64,000 nucleotides of DNA from positions 124,749,752 through 124,813,751 of the forward strand of contig CM045762.1 of the NCBI GenBank assembly GCA_025200525.1, read 5' to 3'. Made by a program: the position numbers and the translations under genes. Below the pieces are notes generated by a model. That model worked only from the letters and a program-made list of their open reading frames with translations. It did no database searches and was not told the DNA's origin. The stretch comes from Camellia lanceoleosa (lineage: Eukaryota; Streptophyta; Magnoliopsida; Ericales; Theaceae). Below, piece after piece: positions 10,260 through 23,060 of this stretch. The number at the start of each line of letters is the position of its first letter. Position 1 is the first letter of the stretch.

Positions 10260-11649
10260 TGAGTCGAATTGGCTTAGGCTTGACTCGAGTTCGACCGTAT
10301 TCAAGAACCTTAATGAGGCAAAGAAATTATAAATGCATACTTGCCTATAAAACTAAAATTACAATTAAACTTTGATTATATATTTATATAAATAATATAT
10401 ATAAACATATTAAATGAAAAGTTAATATCTTCTCAAAATAATAATATATTTCACCACTATTATACAAATGTATTATCTATAGTTAGCTATTATTTACGTT
10501 ATTTAAATATATTAATAACATATTTATCTTATTTTTTATAAATATTTTTATATGATTTAGTACAGATAAATAATATATTTATTGTATTATTTAAATAAAT
10601 ATTAAATAAGCCAAGTTGTAGTACATTTGGACTAGTTTATTAAGAATTTAACGAGCTCGAGCTCGAGCTCGAACTTGAACTCGAACTCAATAAAAATTCA
10701 ACGATTCAAGTCCGATGAGCCCTTACCGAGTCAAGTTCAAATCTATTCACGAACGGCTTTGTTTATTTGCTGCCCTAGATGAGTGGGAATGCAACAAACT
10801 TTTATATATAATATCCAAAGTTGCATCAAAGTTTTCTAATACTGGCAAAACTACAAAAAGGATGGGATTGATCTCTTCTGGTTCCAACTGTTAACGTCTT
10901 TTTTATAAAATATAAAAATTGCATATTATTATATTTTTAAAAAACTAATTATAGATTAATGATAAATTTTATTCACATTAATAATAAAAATTATAAAATT
11001 TTTGATAAATTTGTAATTAGTAATGGGGAATTTATTAGAAAATCCTCTTTCAAGTACTTGTATCATAATTAGTCTATAAGATATTTTTATATTCCAATAA
11101 GTCCTCTATTTATCATCTCTCATTTATCGTTCACATTGTGTTCTTTCTTTTTTCTTTTTTTTTCTCTTTCTCTATTTGTTTTTTTGGGTCAAACTAGTGT
11201 GATTTCGCACAATTAATATTCACCGTCATAGTGAAATTTCACTGACAATATATAAAATTTTGAAATTTCACTGTGTGAGATTTTTTATGTTTTTAAACAA
11301 ATTTTTACTTTGCCAAAAACCTTGTGGAGGATTCACTGAAAAAATACCAACAACTAGTGAGGCTACGGGAAAATCGTTGTCGGCGACCAAATGTGGCATT
11401 GGAGGCTATCAATGACAACCGAAGATGGTGGTGGTTGATACATTTAGCAACAATGGTTATTCTTTAATGTTCTTATAAAATAGTATTCTCTCATGATAGT
11501 TCATGATGAATTTATGTATAATATATTTTTCATTCAGTAAGAATGGATATTCTAATAAAATAACAAATTTTTTTTTTCATTCCTTTAAACAAAACACAAC
11601 ATTAAAATTTTAAAATCCAAAATTGGACGAGTTTTGAGGAAGGCCCAAC
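10260..11649. other. AT-rich non-coding stretch with GAGCTC repeat
   Basis: It continues the last tandem unit with GACTCGAGTTCGACC-like sequence. At 10651-10690 it has a short run of GAGCTC/GAACTC repeats, in the style of common plant dispersed repeats. 10320-10620 is almost pure AT. 10860-11640 is AT-rich with a decayed CACTGACAATATATAAAATTTTG-like palindromic patch near 11230. No gene was recognised. Confidence 0.6.
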
Positions 11650-11873
11650 TTCTTTTATTCGAACAGAAGAACACCATGCATTCACATCCAAAAATAATAG
11701 TCTAAACTATTAATACCATGTATTTGGAAGAGAAAATAAAAGAATAAGTTGTGTTGTGGCTTACTTGTTTGCCTAGGATTGGTGTTGTGCAAGCTCTCTC
11801 TCTCTCTTTTTATTCATTCTCCTCCCAAAAGCTCACTGTTGCTCTATTCTCCTATTCTCTAGCCAAATTATAT

Positions 11874-11911
<38 letters not shown>

Positions 11912-12744
11912 TGTGCAAAAATGCTAGGGGAGAGGTTCTATTTATAGAAAAATTATGGTGAAAAGTCTAAATGCCCTTGGTTGGAATTGGATGAAAAGAA
12001 TTTGTATTTGATTGGAATGGAATGGAATGAAACGGAGGTTAATTAAGAAGGTTAATTATGGTTTAAAATATGATTTAGTCCTGGTTTGGTCAAAATAGAA
12101 CTAGATTGAAAACTAGTACAAACACTTCTCCATGATATAGGGATTTAGTCAAAATTCCTTCATGAAATCAATCATCCATGTTCCAAAAAGCACACAACAA
12201 GGAATTCTCCCTGGGGTAGCCAGCAATGTGCATGAGGTTTTGAGGGGATTTTTCTTTTTGTTTTATGTACAAATTCATATATATAAGTGTCAATTTTGTG
12301 TACAAAAAGATTTGATGAGAAAAAGGTACAACTTTACATATATATACATGTGTACTTGAATTGGGGCTAAAGTGTAATTCAATTAAAGTGTGAGGACTAG
12401 GGCTCAAATTTATGAATTAGAATATCTAATTAGGATTAGGGTAAACAATTCAATTTAAGTCACTACACTTTGAATCGAAAGACGAATAATTGAACGAAAC
12501 GATGAAAATTTAAAATTAGGGTTTTGAGTGATCAATCTATAATTAGATGGTTAATTAATTAGTATTAGGTGTTAGAAATGATTACTAAACTACCGAGGTC
12601 AATTAGGGTTTGTACGGGTTCGTCCAGGAAGCGTTTTCGATTCTAGGGTTAAGTTTGCAATTAAACGAGAGATTAAGAGCTTTTATTGTAATAATTCAAA
12701 AAGTGAAGGCCTTAATAGAATTTACAAAGATTAGGGGTCTCACA
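11650..12744 (-). mobile_element. Probable solo LTR, minus strand (left end uncertain)
   Basis: The right edge reads, on the minus strand, TGTGAGACCCCTAATCTTTG starting at 12744, a typical plant LTR 5' end. A minus-strand TATA box (TATAAATAG) lies at about 11937-11945, and a splice-donor-like CAAGTAAGCC follows near 11762. The left boundary and a target duplication were not found, so 11650 is approximate. It contains the GT microsatellite at 11876-11910. There is no coding. Confidence 0.4.
11876..11910. repeat. (GT)n microsatellite
   Basis: About 17 uninterrupted GT dinucleotides. Confidence 0.97.
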
Positions 12745-13570
12745 ATCCATGGCTCTATTAGCATTTAGTGGCTTTCATATAAATTTTTTTTTTTTTCGTT
12801 CATGAGTAATCCATTCGGCATTCTACCAATTTCTCGACAGGGGTCCAATGTATATGGGTTGGCGAAGTGATTACGGGAGTGGTTTGATTATGGGGGAAGC
12901 TAGAAAAAAGAAAACAATAAGAGAAAATGAGAAGAAAAAAAGGAGAAGAAGATGAGGTGCTAATGGCAGGGATGAAAGGAATAGAGAGAAATAATTGAAT
13001 GGCATTATTTATAAATTTGAAGATGTGTCAGGGCCATTTTTGTCTTAAAAATAGTGTTACTCTCCCTATAAGTGTGCGGCTCTCATAATGTGTTGTCTTG
13101 AACGGATAAGTTAATTGTGCATTTAAATTCACAAACCACATGGAGTTATGTGATCATTTCCAAACATTAAGAGGTAAACCGCATATGACCCAAACCATAG
13201 GGTAAAGTGAATTTTACCCTAATAATAATGATAAAAGTTATACTAATAATAATAGTAATAAATGTGGCCAAGTTCATTATTTAAAAATGGTTCATGGTTT
13301 GATTCAACAATCATAATTGATATGCCACAATTAATTAAATTAGATTTGGCTACAATCGACAAGCTATAATTGATAAAAAAATTAAATTATGGTGTCAATA
13401 ATATCCCTCATTTAAATGGATTGAAGATACATGAAATCCAATCGAATAATTTATAAGGCGACTTGCTACAATCAACAAAAAAAAAATTTATAGTGCAAAC
13501 ACAATCATATGCTAAATTAAGAAAAAGACAACCTTAAAATTCTACACCAGTATTTGGCACCATCAACTCC
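12745..13570. other. Non-coding spacer, nothing recognised
   Basis: AT-rich sequence with a purine-rich patch (12900-12990) and short AATAATAAT runs. There is no supported gene and no clear terminal repeats. Confidence 0.6.
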
Positions 13571-13912
13571 TATTCCAGTTGCTGCCACCACCTCTAATTA
13601 CTACCCTAGTCACTCCCCAATGTCGACCACCACTCTTGGCCCCTTTTCAACTCCTCTAGCCACTCACTAGTCCCTCCACAACCTCTTCATTCTAGTTGTG
13701 AGTCTCTTTCTCTCTTTCCCTCATCGCGTCCCTCTCTCTCTTATTCCAGTTGCTGCCACCACCTCTAATTACTACCCTAGTCACTCCCCAATGTCGGCCA
13801 CCACTCTTAGCCCCTTTTCAACTCCTCTAGCCACTCACTAGTCCCTCCACAACCTCTTCATTCTAGTTGTGAGTCTCTTTCTCTCTTTCCCTCATCGCGT
13901 CCCTCTCTCTCT
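13571..13912. repeat. Tandem duplication, 171-bp unit x 2
   Basis: Two adjacent copies, 13571-13741 and 13742-13912, starting TATTCCAGTTGCTGCCACC. By eye they differ at only two positions (GACC versus GGCC, and CTTGG versus CTTAG), so the duplication is recent compared with the decayed elements around it. The unit is C/T-rich on this strand and encodes nothing recognisable. Confidence 0.95.
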
Positions 13913-14912
13913 TATTCCCACTGCTCACATATTTCTTTTTTTCTCTCTACTCGCATGTTGGGTAAGGAAAAAGAATGCTAGGGAAGGGTAGGGGATGAGA
14001 GGGAGGAAATGGAAGAGATAATAATAGAGGATGGCTGGAGAGGACAACAGGCAGTGGCAGAGATAATACCCAATCGGTGAGTGGGTGGGATGTTTACAGG
14101 AAAATTTAAATTTGATAATAGAAAGTTCAAAGAATTAAGATATGCAATAAATTTATTTATTTATTTATTTGGTTGATTTTACTTACTCCTAAAATCCATT
14201 CCTTACTCCAGGTTAGTAAGCACATGGTGCTCCATAAGGTTTTAATTGGTGGAGAGACACAAGGGCCCACGATTTATGTTGGGAATAGGGGAACAACATG
14301 GGGCCAAGTAATTGATGATTGGTTTGGAGTATGGACACGTGGTGCTTCGAGAATATTGAATAATTTCCCCACTAACACTACGTTTGGAGTGCAGGGTAAG
14401 AAAACAAAAGAAATGACTGTGATCTAAATTTAAGTGAGAAAGAAAAAAAATAATATTTTATTTTATTTTAACTATAAACTTATATCTATTTAATCAATTT
14501 CACACAAATATTTTTGGTATTATCAATTTATCCCTTTACCTATTTAAATCGTGATCAATTTGTCCTCTACTGTCACATTTAAACAGAACAAGTTAAAAAA
14601 ATTACATTTTAGCCTCAAATTTCAAATTACAGATCCAAATTCACTTATTCTCTTTTCCTCTATCACCCAAACCATTACCATTGCCACATCAATGTATCGC
14701 ACCCGCCACCACCAATCATCCTAAAAACTAAGAAAATTCATCAAATAGAAAATATCCTTTGATTTACAAACAATCATACACAATAATGAAACCCACTAAT
14801 TTATATTCAGTAAAACTAAATAAATTAATTCAATTCAATTAATTTTCAAATCTATTTAATTGATACATATATATAAGTACATGAACAAATTCTATTTTTT
14901 TTCTAGAGATAT

Positions 14913-16167
14913 TGTTTCAAATGGTTATGAAGTTTTGGAAAAATATGATTTTTCCTTAATTTTAGTCTATTTTTTAGGTGGGACCTATACGCCAAAGTTG
15001 GCGGGTCTAAATGGTAACGTGTTCTGTGTCGCGTTGTGATTCACGTGGTATATTTGGTTGCTCAAAACCATTATTGGGTGAATAGAAAATTGAAGTCAAA
15101 GTGAGCTCCATGGAAATGGTGTTTTTGGTGAAATTTCCTAAAGGTTTGGTTTAAGGCTTGTCCCACATTGATTTGGTGGGCAAACTTTGAGTGAGTTTAT
15201 AAAGCATGGGTTTGTAACTTAGGAAGGGCCCTAAGGGACACCCCAAGTTTGTAGAAGGGAGAGGTTATGGGCAAATTGGGCTAGACCCATTAAACCAAAA
15301 AATAAACACGTGTGCGTCACCACTCGTCCGTCTAGGCTTGGGCGTGGGTGCGTGGTGTGAGGTTGGGTTGGGTTTGTCCGGCCCAATACCTATCTTTTTG
15401 GGCCACAAACATTTGAATTTGGTAAAATAAAATTTGTCTTCAATTTTTGAATTCAAATCTATTTGCACCTCATCAAATTCTATACAGTTTAATTCAAATT
15501 TGTCCAGTATATAGTTTCATATATGTCCAACAGATTCGAATCTGTTCAAACCCAAAACAATTTTATCTATTTGAAAATCAAACTAGATCTGTCCGAACAG
15601 GTACCATACCTGCTCATTCAAATTTGTACAGCCACGAAATAATCTATAAATAAGACATGCCCTCATTTGGATTTTTCATTCGCAATTTTCGTACTTCTCC
15701 TCTACAATAAATCTCTATATTTTGCTACATTAAATTTCTATGAGAAAGAGTGTAAACACTTAGTGTGTTCGTTGTGCAAACAATTTGTAGTGCTGTTATT
15801 GTTTGCTGTTAATCATTTTATCCTAGGAGATAGGCATCCACATTCTGAAAGCATCGTGGAGAGGATGAATCTGTCTTAAGAACACAGTGTTAAACACTGG
15901 ACTTGATCAGAAAATTTGTTCAACATATTAATTTGGTAAGTATTTAATTTATTTTCTGTTTTATTATTTTTCCTATTTCAAATTTTTATTTTGTTATTTT
16001 GTTTTTGTAACAAAATAAAAATATGTTTTATTTATTTTATTTATTTTCTGGTTTAATTTTTGTAATCAAACAAATTCTCTAATTTTCTTTATTTCTTCTA
16101 TATTCCGTTTGTTATTAAGTACACAAACAGAATTTATATTAAAAAATACAGTGAAGATTGTCCAACA
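14913..16167 (+). repeat. Copia 5' LTR
   Basis: Runs TGTTTCAAATGG...GATTGTCCAACA, 1255 bp, paired with the copy at 21104-22428. A TATA box, CTATAAATAAG, is at 15644-15654, so U3 is about 0.73 kb. Repeated AAATCTGT/GTACAG-like hexamers precede the TATA box. No clear tRNA-iMet primer-binding site (TGGTATCAGAGC type) follows the LTR; the sequence there is ATCTTAAGACAG, so the site has decayed or a different primer was used. Confidence 0.93.
15644..15654 (+). promoter_or_regulatory. TATA box of copia 5' LTR
   Basis: CTATAAATAAG, conserved in the 3' LTR at about 21912-21922. It is the likely core promoter of the element. Confidence 0.7.
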
Positions 16168-16510
16168 ATCTTAAGACAGATTAACTTTTGGTGTCTTCAT
16201 TATATTTATTTTTCTGTGTTTTCACAAAGTGATATTCTGGTTGGAAAATACAAATAGTAGTAATATATTGTTTAACAAATAGTAGTAATATACTGTTTAT
16301 TTTCTTTGACAACTAGTAGTAATATACTGGTGTCATTAACAATTGTAGAATATTAATTTGTGTTACAGAAAATTATTGTGGGATTTTATTTTTCTAGTTT
16401 TAGTAACAAGAAAAGTAAAATTATTTTGTGTTATAATTTATTTTCTGGTTTTAGTAACTAGAAAATTAATTTGTGCTTTAGATTTTTTCTGATTTTTGTA
16501 ATCAGATATT

Positions 16511-17416
16511 ATGGCTACTGCAACTAAAACTGCAACTGGAAGTGGTACTCCAATTGTTACACCGACTCCGGTCCCTATCCAGAACCATGTTCAAGTTCTA
16601 ATAAATCATGGAGAAAAATCGAAAAAATTTAATGGTACTGAGTTTAAGAGATGGCAGCAGAAAATGTTGTTTTATCTTACAATTCTAAATCTAGCCTGGT
16701 TTCTCCATGAAGAGGCTCCAGTACTTAAAAAGGATGAAAGTGATTGGCAAGTTGTTGCTACTGTGAATGCTTGGAAACATTCTGATTTCCTATGCAGAAA
16801 CTATATCTTCAATGGCCTTGACAACATGCTGTATAATGTTTACAGCTCTCTAAAAACAGCAAAAGAATTATGGGATTCTTTGGAGAAAAAATACATGACA
16901 GAGGATGCCGGCACAAAGAAATTTGTTGTCAGTAAATTTCTAGACTTCGTTATGGTAGACTCCCAAACGATAATTTCTCAAGTTCAAAATTTTTAGATAA
17001 TTTTGCATGATATTCATTCTAAAGGTATGTCTCTTAGCGAGTCTTTCCAAGTCACTGCTTTAGTGGAAAAGTTACCACTGGCTTGGAAAGATTTCAAAAA
17101 TTATTTAAAACATAAACGCAAGGAGATGACCATGGATGAATTGATTGTAAGATTGAGAATTGGGGAAGATAACCGAAAGGCTGAAAAAATCCCATTGAGT
17201 CTAAAGCTAATGTGGTTGAACAAATGCACAAACCACATAACAAAAAGAGAAAGCTTACTGGAGATGGTCCTAAACAAGGCGACAACAATGGCAATAAAAA
17301 GTTCAAAGATAAATGTTATAACTGTGGCAAGACCGGACATTGAGCTTCTGATTGTCGCCGCCCTAAGAAGAATCGCGGAAGTACAAGCAAGAAGACCACC
17401 AATCAAGCCAATATGA
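16511..17416 (+). pseudogene. Copia gag, broken
   Basis: Starts at an ATG (MATATKTATGSG). It has a UBN2-type copia gag body (KFNGTEFKRWQQKMLFYL, AKELWDSLEKKY), which packages the element RNA. A TAG at 16994-16996 interrupts it, the frame resumes (LHDIHSKGMSLSESFQV), and near 17190 the reading frame shifts by one. The nucleic-acid-binding zinc knuckle (CYNCGKTGH...SDC, near 17315-17360) is in the shifted frame and contains a TGA between H and S. It cannot make a full Gag. Confidence 0.9.
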
Positions 17417-18620
17417 CAGAGTTAGATTACATCTCTGACGGGGTAAGTAACATCAATCTCTCTACTGTGGTGCCTGAGGCTAATTTGGTTAGAAATCCCA
17501 AAGAATGATGGGTTGACACTGGGCAACTCGTCACATTTGTGCGGATAAGAAGATGTTCACTAAATGGTGAACAACTTTTCAAGGGAAATTCTTCTACTTC
17601 TACTATGGCTGGACAAGAAAAGGTGATCTTGAAGAAAAAACTTACCCTCAACAACGTACTGCATGTACCAAACATTTGGAAGAATTTAGTTTTTGGCTCT
17701 TTATTAAGTAAAAATGGTTTTAGGCTTGTATTTGAGTCTGATAAATTTGTATTATTAAAGAGAGGTATGTATGTTGGTAAGAGATACATGAGTGATGGTC
17801 TCTTCAGGTTGAATGTAATGACGATTGTACCAAAACTTACTATTAATGAGAATAACACATCTTTTGCTTATATTCTTGAGTCGAATTTATGGCATGGTAG
17901 ATTAGGACATATAAATTTTGATGCTTTTGAATTAATTGGTTTGGATTATATACCAAAGTTTGAAATTGATCCTAATCACAAATGTGAGACTTATGTAGAA
18001 GCGAAACTAACTAAGGCTCCATTTAAATTGGTTGAAAGAAAAACCGAACCTCTAGAATTAATTCATGTTGATGTATGTGACCTTAAATTTGTTCAAACTA
18101 GAGGAGGAGAAAAATATTTCATAACATTTATCGATGATTGCACAAGATATTGTTATGTATACTTACTTAGAAGTAAAGATGAAGCCTTAGAAATGTTTAA
18201 ACTCTACAAAACTGAAATTGAAAATCAACTTGGTAAAACTATTAAAATGGTTAGAAGTGATAGGGGTGGTGAATATGATGCACCATTAAATAAATTTTGT
18301 ACACAACATGGCATTATTCACCAAACTACAGCACCCTGTTCTCCACAGTAAAATGGAATTGTTAAAAGGAAGAATAGAACCCTTAAAGCAATGATGAATG
18401 TCATGTTACTAAATTCAGGCTTACCACAAAACCTGTGGGGGGAAGAAATATTGTCTGCTAATTATGTGCTTAACAGAATACCCCACAAGAAAACCAACAA
18501 CACTCCTTATGAATTATGGAAAAGTCGACCACCTTTCTATAAATACTTAAAAGTGTGGGGGTGTTTGGCAAAGGTAGAAGTTCATGTTCCTAAAAAGACT
18601 TAGATAGGACCAAAAATAGT
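17417..18620 (+). pseudogene. Copia protease and integrase, broken
   Basis: Protease is marked by WVDTG near 17510, followed at once by a one-base shift; the expected HICAD tail is in another frame. From 17580 the frame gives the pol segment [20 protein letters not shown]. Then come the pre-integrase [14 protein letters not shown] and the integrase core with HVDVCD and [11 protein letters not shown] (two catalytic Asp). The Glu region is PQ-stop-NGIVKRKNRTL, with TAA at 18349-18351. KVWGCLAKVEVHVPKKT is followed by TAG at 18601. Integrase joins the cDNA to host DNA; this copy is dead. Confidence 0.92.
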
Positions 18621-20490
18621 GAATTGTGTGTTTATTGGTTATGCTCAGAATAGTAGTGTATATCGGTTTTTGACTTATAAATCTGAAATACTTGATATAA
18701 ATGTGAACACTATTATAGAGTTAAGGAATGCTGTGTTTTTTGAACATATCTTTCTTTATAAGAAAGGACAGGAATTAAGTTCACATAAAAGAACTTATGA
18801 TTGTACACAAAGTCAAAAAACTAATGACAATCAAACACAAGAGACTAGTAATGGTCTCAACCAACAGGATCTAACTGATGATGAACTAAGACGAAGTAAG
18901 AGAGCATGAACATCAAAATCCTTTGGTCCAGATTTTCTGACGTATCTGTTAGAAAATGAACCTCAGAGCTTTAAGGAAGCAATGAAAGGTCCTGAAGCAC
19001 CTTTGTGGAAAGAGCCTGTTAATAATGAAATTGAATCCATTATGCAAAATCATACTTGAGAATTGGTAGATCCTCCACCTGGTTCTAAACCTCTTGGATA
19101 TAAGTGGCAATTCAAGAGAAAAATGAAAGCAGATGGTTTAATAGACAAGTATAAAGCAAGACTTATAGTAAAAGGTTATAGACAAAAGGAAGGTCTGGAC
19201 TATTTTGACACATGTTCTCTTGTGACAAGAATAACATCCATCCTCATGCTTATTGCCATAGCAGCGTTGTATAATTTAAAGATATATCAAATAGATGTTA
19301 AGACAGCTTTCTTAAACGGTGATCTAAATGAAGAAATCTATATGGAGCAACCCGAAGGGGTTGTAGTGCCAGGGCAAGAAAACAAAGTTTGTCTGCTTGT
19401 AAAATCTCTTTATAGATTAAAACAACCACCTAAGCAATGGCATGAAAAATTTGACCATGCTATGCTTACTAATGGGTTTAAGATAAACGAATGTGACAAG
19501 TGCGTCTATGTTAAAAACACTGACCAAGGATAGTTCATAGTTTTTATTTATGTGGATGACATGCTTATCATTAGAAACAGTCAAAATATAATCAAATCAA
19601 CTAAGCAAAAGCTGAATACAAGATTTGATATGAAAGATATGGGGGTCGCATATGTAACATTAGGAATGAAAATTACTAAAACATCTAACGGATATGCATT
19701 ATCTCAATCACATTATATTGAGGAAATTCTTGGTAAATTTATCAAGGATGATATGAATGTAGCTAGAACACCTGTAGACATCAGTCTTTATTTATCGAAA
19801 AATAAAGGTGATGTTGTGTCTCAATTAAAATACTCCCAAATCATTGGAAGCCTAATGTACCTAATGAATTATACTCGTCCTAACATAGCTTATGCAGTCA
19901 GTAAATTGAGTAGGTACACTAGTAACCCCGGAGAAGACCATTGAAAAGCGATCATTCAGGTCCTGAGATATCTAAGATTTACCCATGATCATGGTTTGAA
20001 CTTTCCAACAGTACTCGAAGGTTATTGTAATGCCAATTGGATATCGGATACTAAAGATTCAAAATCTACTAGTGGATATGTCTTTATTCTAGGAGGCGCT
20101 GCTATTTCTTGGAAATCCACGAAACAAACATGCACCGCACGATCCACAATGAAATCTGAGTTCATTGCTTTAGACAAAGCAAGAGAAGAAGCAGAATGGC
20201 TTCGTCACTTTTTAGAAGACATTCCAATGTGGTCAAAACATGTGCCAGCTATATGCATTCATTGTGATAGTCAATCTGCAATAGGCAGGGCACAAAATCA
20301 TATGTATAATGGTAAGTCACGACATATTCGTCGTCGACATAATACCGTAAGGCAATTGTTCTCAAATGGAATAATCTCAATAGATTACATAAAATCTAAA
20401 GAGAATATTGCAGATCCCTTAACAAAAGGTTTGACAAAAGAACAAGTGTATAGTTCATCAAAGGGGATGGGATTAAAGCCTATTACATAA
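18621..20490 (+). pseudogene. Copia reverse transcriptase and RNase H, broken
   Basis: One reading frame, interrupted by TGA at 18907, TGA at 19057, TAG at 19531 and TGA at 19942, with the natural stop at 20488. The RT palm motifs are intact in sequence: IDVKTAFLNGDLNEEIYM and FIYVDDMLI (YVDD catalytic). The RNase H domain has [33 protein letters not shown] and [12 protein letters not shown]. Several stops sit where a conserved Trp is expected (T-stop-ELV, DH-stop-KAI), which fits TGG to TGA mutation. Confidence 0.93.
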
Positions 20491-21103
20491 GAGTCATCAT
20501 AATGGTAACCCTACTTATATGACTAGAGATCCCAAGAACTAAGTTCAAAGGGACAACTAAGTTATGTGTGGCTTACCAAAAATCACCAGGGATTTAAAAT
20601 TCCCTACCCATTCCTATGGTGAGAGTGATATCTGCAATATGTGTTATATGCAGGGGTCTGAGAATAAGCTTAGCTTTTAATGATTACTTATATCTTGATT
20701 TAGACATAAAATCAAGACGAGTATAAGAGATACTCATAATAAGAACCACCTATATGAGTGTAGAACTGGGGCCGATTCTATGAGAATAAAGAGGTTAAAT
20801 TCTCTAGAAGTACTCATAAACAACCAAAAGCGTTCAAGGCCAAAATGAACATAACCATGAGAACCACAATATGTCAGAAGATATCTTGTGTGAAATCTAT
20901 TATCTTGGCTTACACAAACGGCTGAACAATTCAAGGCATCGTGTCCATGGGTTAGCTAGTAAGTCCGATAGGTTATTACTAGGGAAGGTTCAAGGCCGAA
21001 AGCTATCTATCCTGATGCAAGATATTTTCAATTTATACTTTTTCGAAAAATTCTGCATATTATTGCATTTCCGTTGTCATCAAATTCCATTCATGTGGGG
21101 GAT

Positions 21104-22428
21104 TGTTAGAAATGGTTATGAAGTTTTGGGAAAATATGATTTTTCCTTAACTTTGGTCTATTTTTTAGATGGAACCCATACGCCAAAGTTGGCGGGTCTA
21201 AATGCTAACGTGTTCTATGTCACGTTGTGATTCACGTAGTATATTTGGTTGCTCAAAACCATTATCCGGTGAATGGAAAATTGAAGCCAAAGTGAGCTCT
21301 ATAAAAATGATGTTTTTGGTGAAATTTCCTAAAGGTTTGGTTTAAGGCTTGTCCTACATTGATTTGGTGGGCAAACTTTGAGTGGGTTCATAAGGCATGG
21401 ATTTGTAACTTGGGGAGGGCCCCAAGGGGCACCCCAAGTTTGTAGAAGGGAGAGATTATGGGCAAATTGGGCTACATCCATTGGACCCAAAAATAAACAT
21501 ACTTGCGCGCGCCGCCGCCGTCCGTCCGTCCGGGAGGACTGGACTAAGCCTGGGCGCAGGCGCAGGTGCGTAATGTAAGGTTGGGTTGGGTTTGTCCGGC
21601 TCAATACCTATCTTTTTGGGCCAAAAACATTTGAATTTAATTTTATTTTTTGGTAAAATATAATCTATCTTCCATTTTTGAATTCAAATCTGTTTGCACC
21701 TCTTCAAATTTTGTACAGATTAATTCAAATCTGTTTAGTTCAAATTCTGTACAATTTAAATTCAAATCTGTCTAGTGTACAGTTTCATATCTGTCTAACA
21801 GATCCGAATCTGTTTAAACCTAAAACAATTTTATCTGTTTGAAAATTAAACTAGATCTGTCCGAACAGGTACCATACCTGTTCATTCAAATCTGTACAGC
21901 CACAAAATCATCTATAAATAAGACATGCCCTCATTTGGATTTTTCATTCTCAATTTTCATACTTCTCATCTGCAATAAATCTCTGCATTTTGCTACATTA
22001 AATTTCTGTGAGAAAAAGTGTAAACACTTAGTGTGTTCGTTGTTCAAACAATTTATAGTACTGTTATTGTTTGCTGTTGATCATTTTATCTTGGGAGATA
22101 GACGTCCACATTCTGAAAGTACTGTAGAGAGGACGAATCTGTCTTAAAAACACAGTGTTAAACACTGGATTTAATCAGAAAAATTGTTCAACATATTAAT
22201 TTGGTAAGTAATTAATTTATTTTCTATTTTATTATTTTTTCTGTTTCAGATTTTCATTTTGTTTTTGTAACAAAATAAAAATCTATTTTGTTGATTTTAT
22301 TTTATTTTCTGGTTTGATTTTTGTAATCAAACAAATTCTCTCATTTCCTTTATTTTTTCTGTATTCCGTTTGTTGTTAAGTACACAAACATAATTTATTT
22401 TAAAAAATACAGTGAAGATTGTCCAACA
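21104..22428 (+). repeat. Copia 3' LTR with polypurine tract
   Basis: Starts TGTTAGAAATGG directly after the polypurine tract TGTGGGGGAT (21094-21103) and ends GATTGTCCAACA. It is 1325 bp, about 70 bp longer than the 5' LTR. A CG-rich patch (GCGCGCGCCGCCGCCGTCC, near 21505) is decayed or absent in the 5' LTR. 20491-21103 is untranslated 3' leader with no gene. Confidence 0.93.
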
Positions 22429-23060
22429 GATATATATATATATATATATATGTATATAGCAAATTTTCATTTTGATTTCTAACAAAGAACAAAAACCCGA
22501 TTCAATTAAAATATTTGACTTAATAGAGCCATTTTTCTAAAAGTGACACCGAATATTGAAATTGCTTCATAAAATTTGAGTAATTGCTTAAGCCATGTAA
22601 CATGTGTGGATTTGATGGAGGTGGATTAGTGAAAAGCTACATTTTATGCTTTAACAAAACTATTTTTTGAATCTAGGTTTGAAGGTTTTGGATCCTGAAC
22701 ACTTCATGTTGTTGGTGATGAAATTTGGTGATGGTTTGTGGCTAAGAAGATGATGAATCTAGAGTGTGTGGTGGCGGTGGGGACTAATGATTGTAATGGT
22801 ATGGTGGTGATGGTTGTTTGGTTGAGAGATAAGAACGGGTAGTTCGGGTGAGAGAGGAAACTATAAATGGTGAGTTTGGATCTATAATTTGAAATTAATG
22901 GTCAAATTGTAATTTTTTAACTTTTTCCATTTAAATATAACGACAAGGGGTAAATTGATCATGATTTAAATATGTGAGGTGGTAAATTGACAATATCAAA
23001 AGTTCGAGTATGAAATTGATTAAAGGGACATAGTTTAGGGGGGAAAACGAAATTTCCTCA

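Larger units (their letters stand above)
14913..22428 (+). mobile_element. Ty1/copia LTR retrotransposon, complete but inactive
   Basis: A 7.5-kb element with LTRs at 14913-16167 and 21104-22428. The exact 5-bp target duplication GATAT is at 14908-14912 and 22429-22433. The internal region encodes gag, protease, integrase, reverse transcriptase and RNase H in that order, the Ty1/copia order (integrase before RT). Gag and pol are broken by stops and frameshifts. The LTRs differ at roughly 15-20 positions in the first 200 bp, so the insertion is not recent. It lies inside a fold-back element. Confidence 0.95.
14440..23060. mobile_element. Fold-back element split by a copia element
   Basis: The sequence at about 14460-14710 is the inverted complement of about 22745-23050. 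Matching segments include TTATCCCTTTACCTATTTAAATCGTGATCAATTTG against its complement near 22950, and the ATTACATTTTAGCC / AAATTGTAATTTTTT segments. Removing the copia element and its GATAT duplication leaves about 1.1 kb, close to the empty size of the fold-back element at 3681-9180. Outer boundaries are estimates. Confidence 0.6.

Noticed and set aside
11650..12744. Assignment of the 11.6-12.7 kb LTR-like unit to family 1
   Set aside because: It has an LTR-like start and a TATA box but no CTCGAG or CACGTG palindromes and no GGGCGTTACA terminus, so no family was assigned.
14173..14427. 84-codon open frame (MILLTPKIHSLLQVSKHMVLHK...)
   Set aside because: No recognisable motif, low-complexity surroundings and no partner exon. 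Kept out for lack of support.
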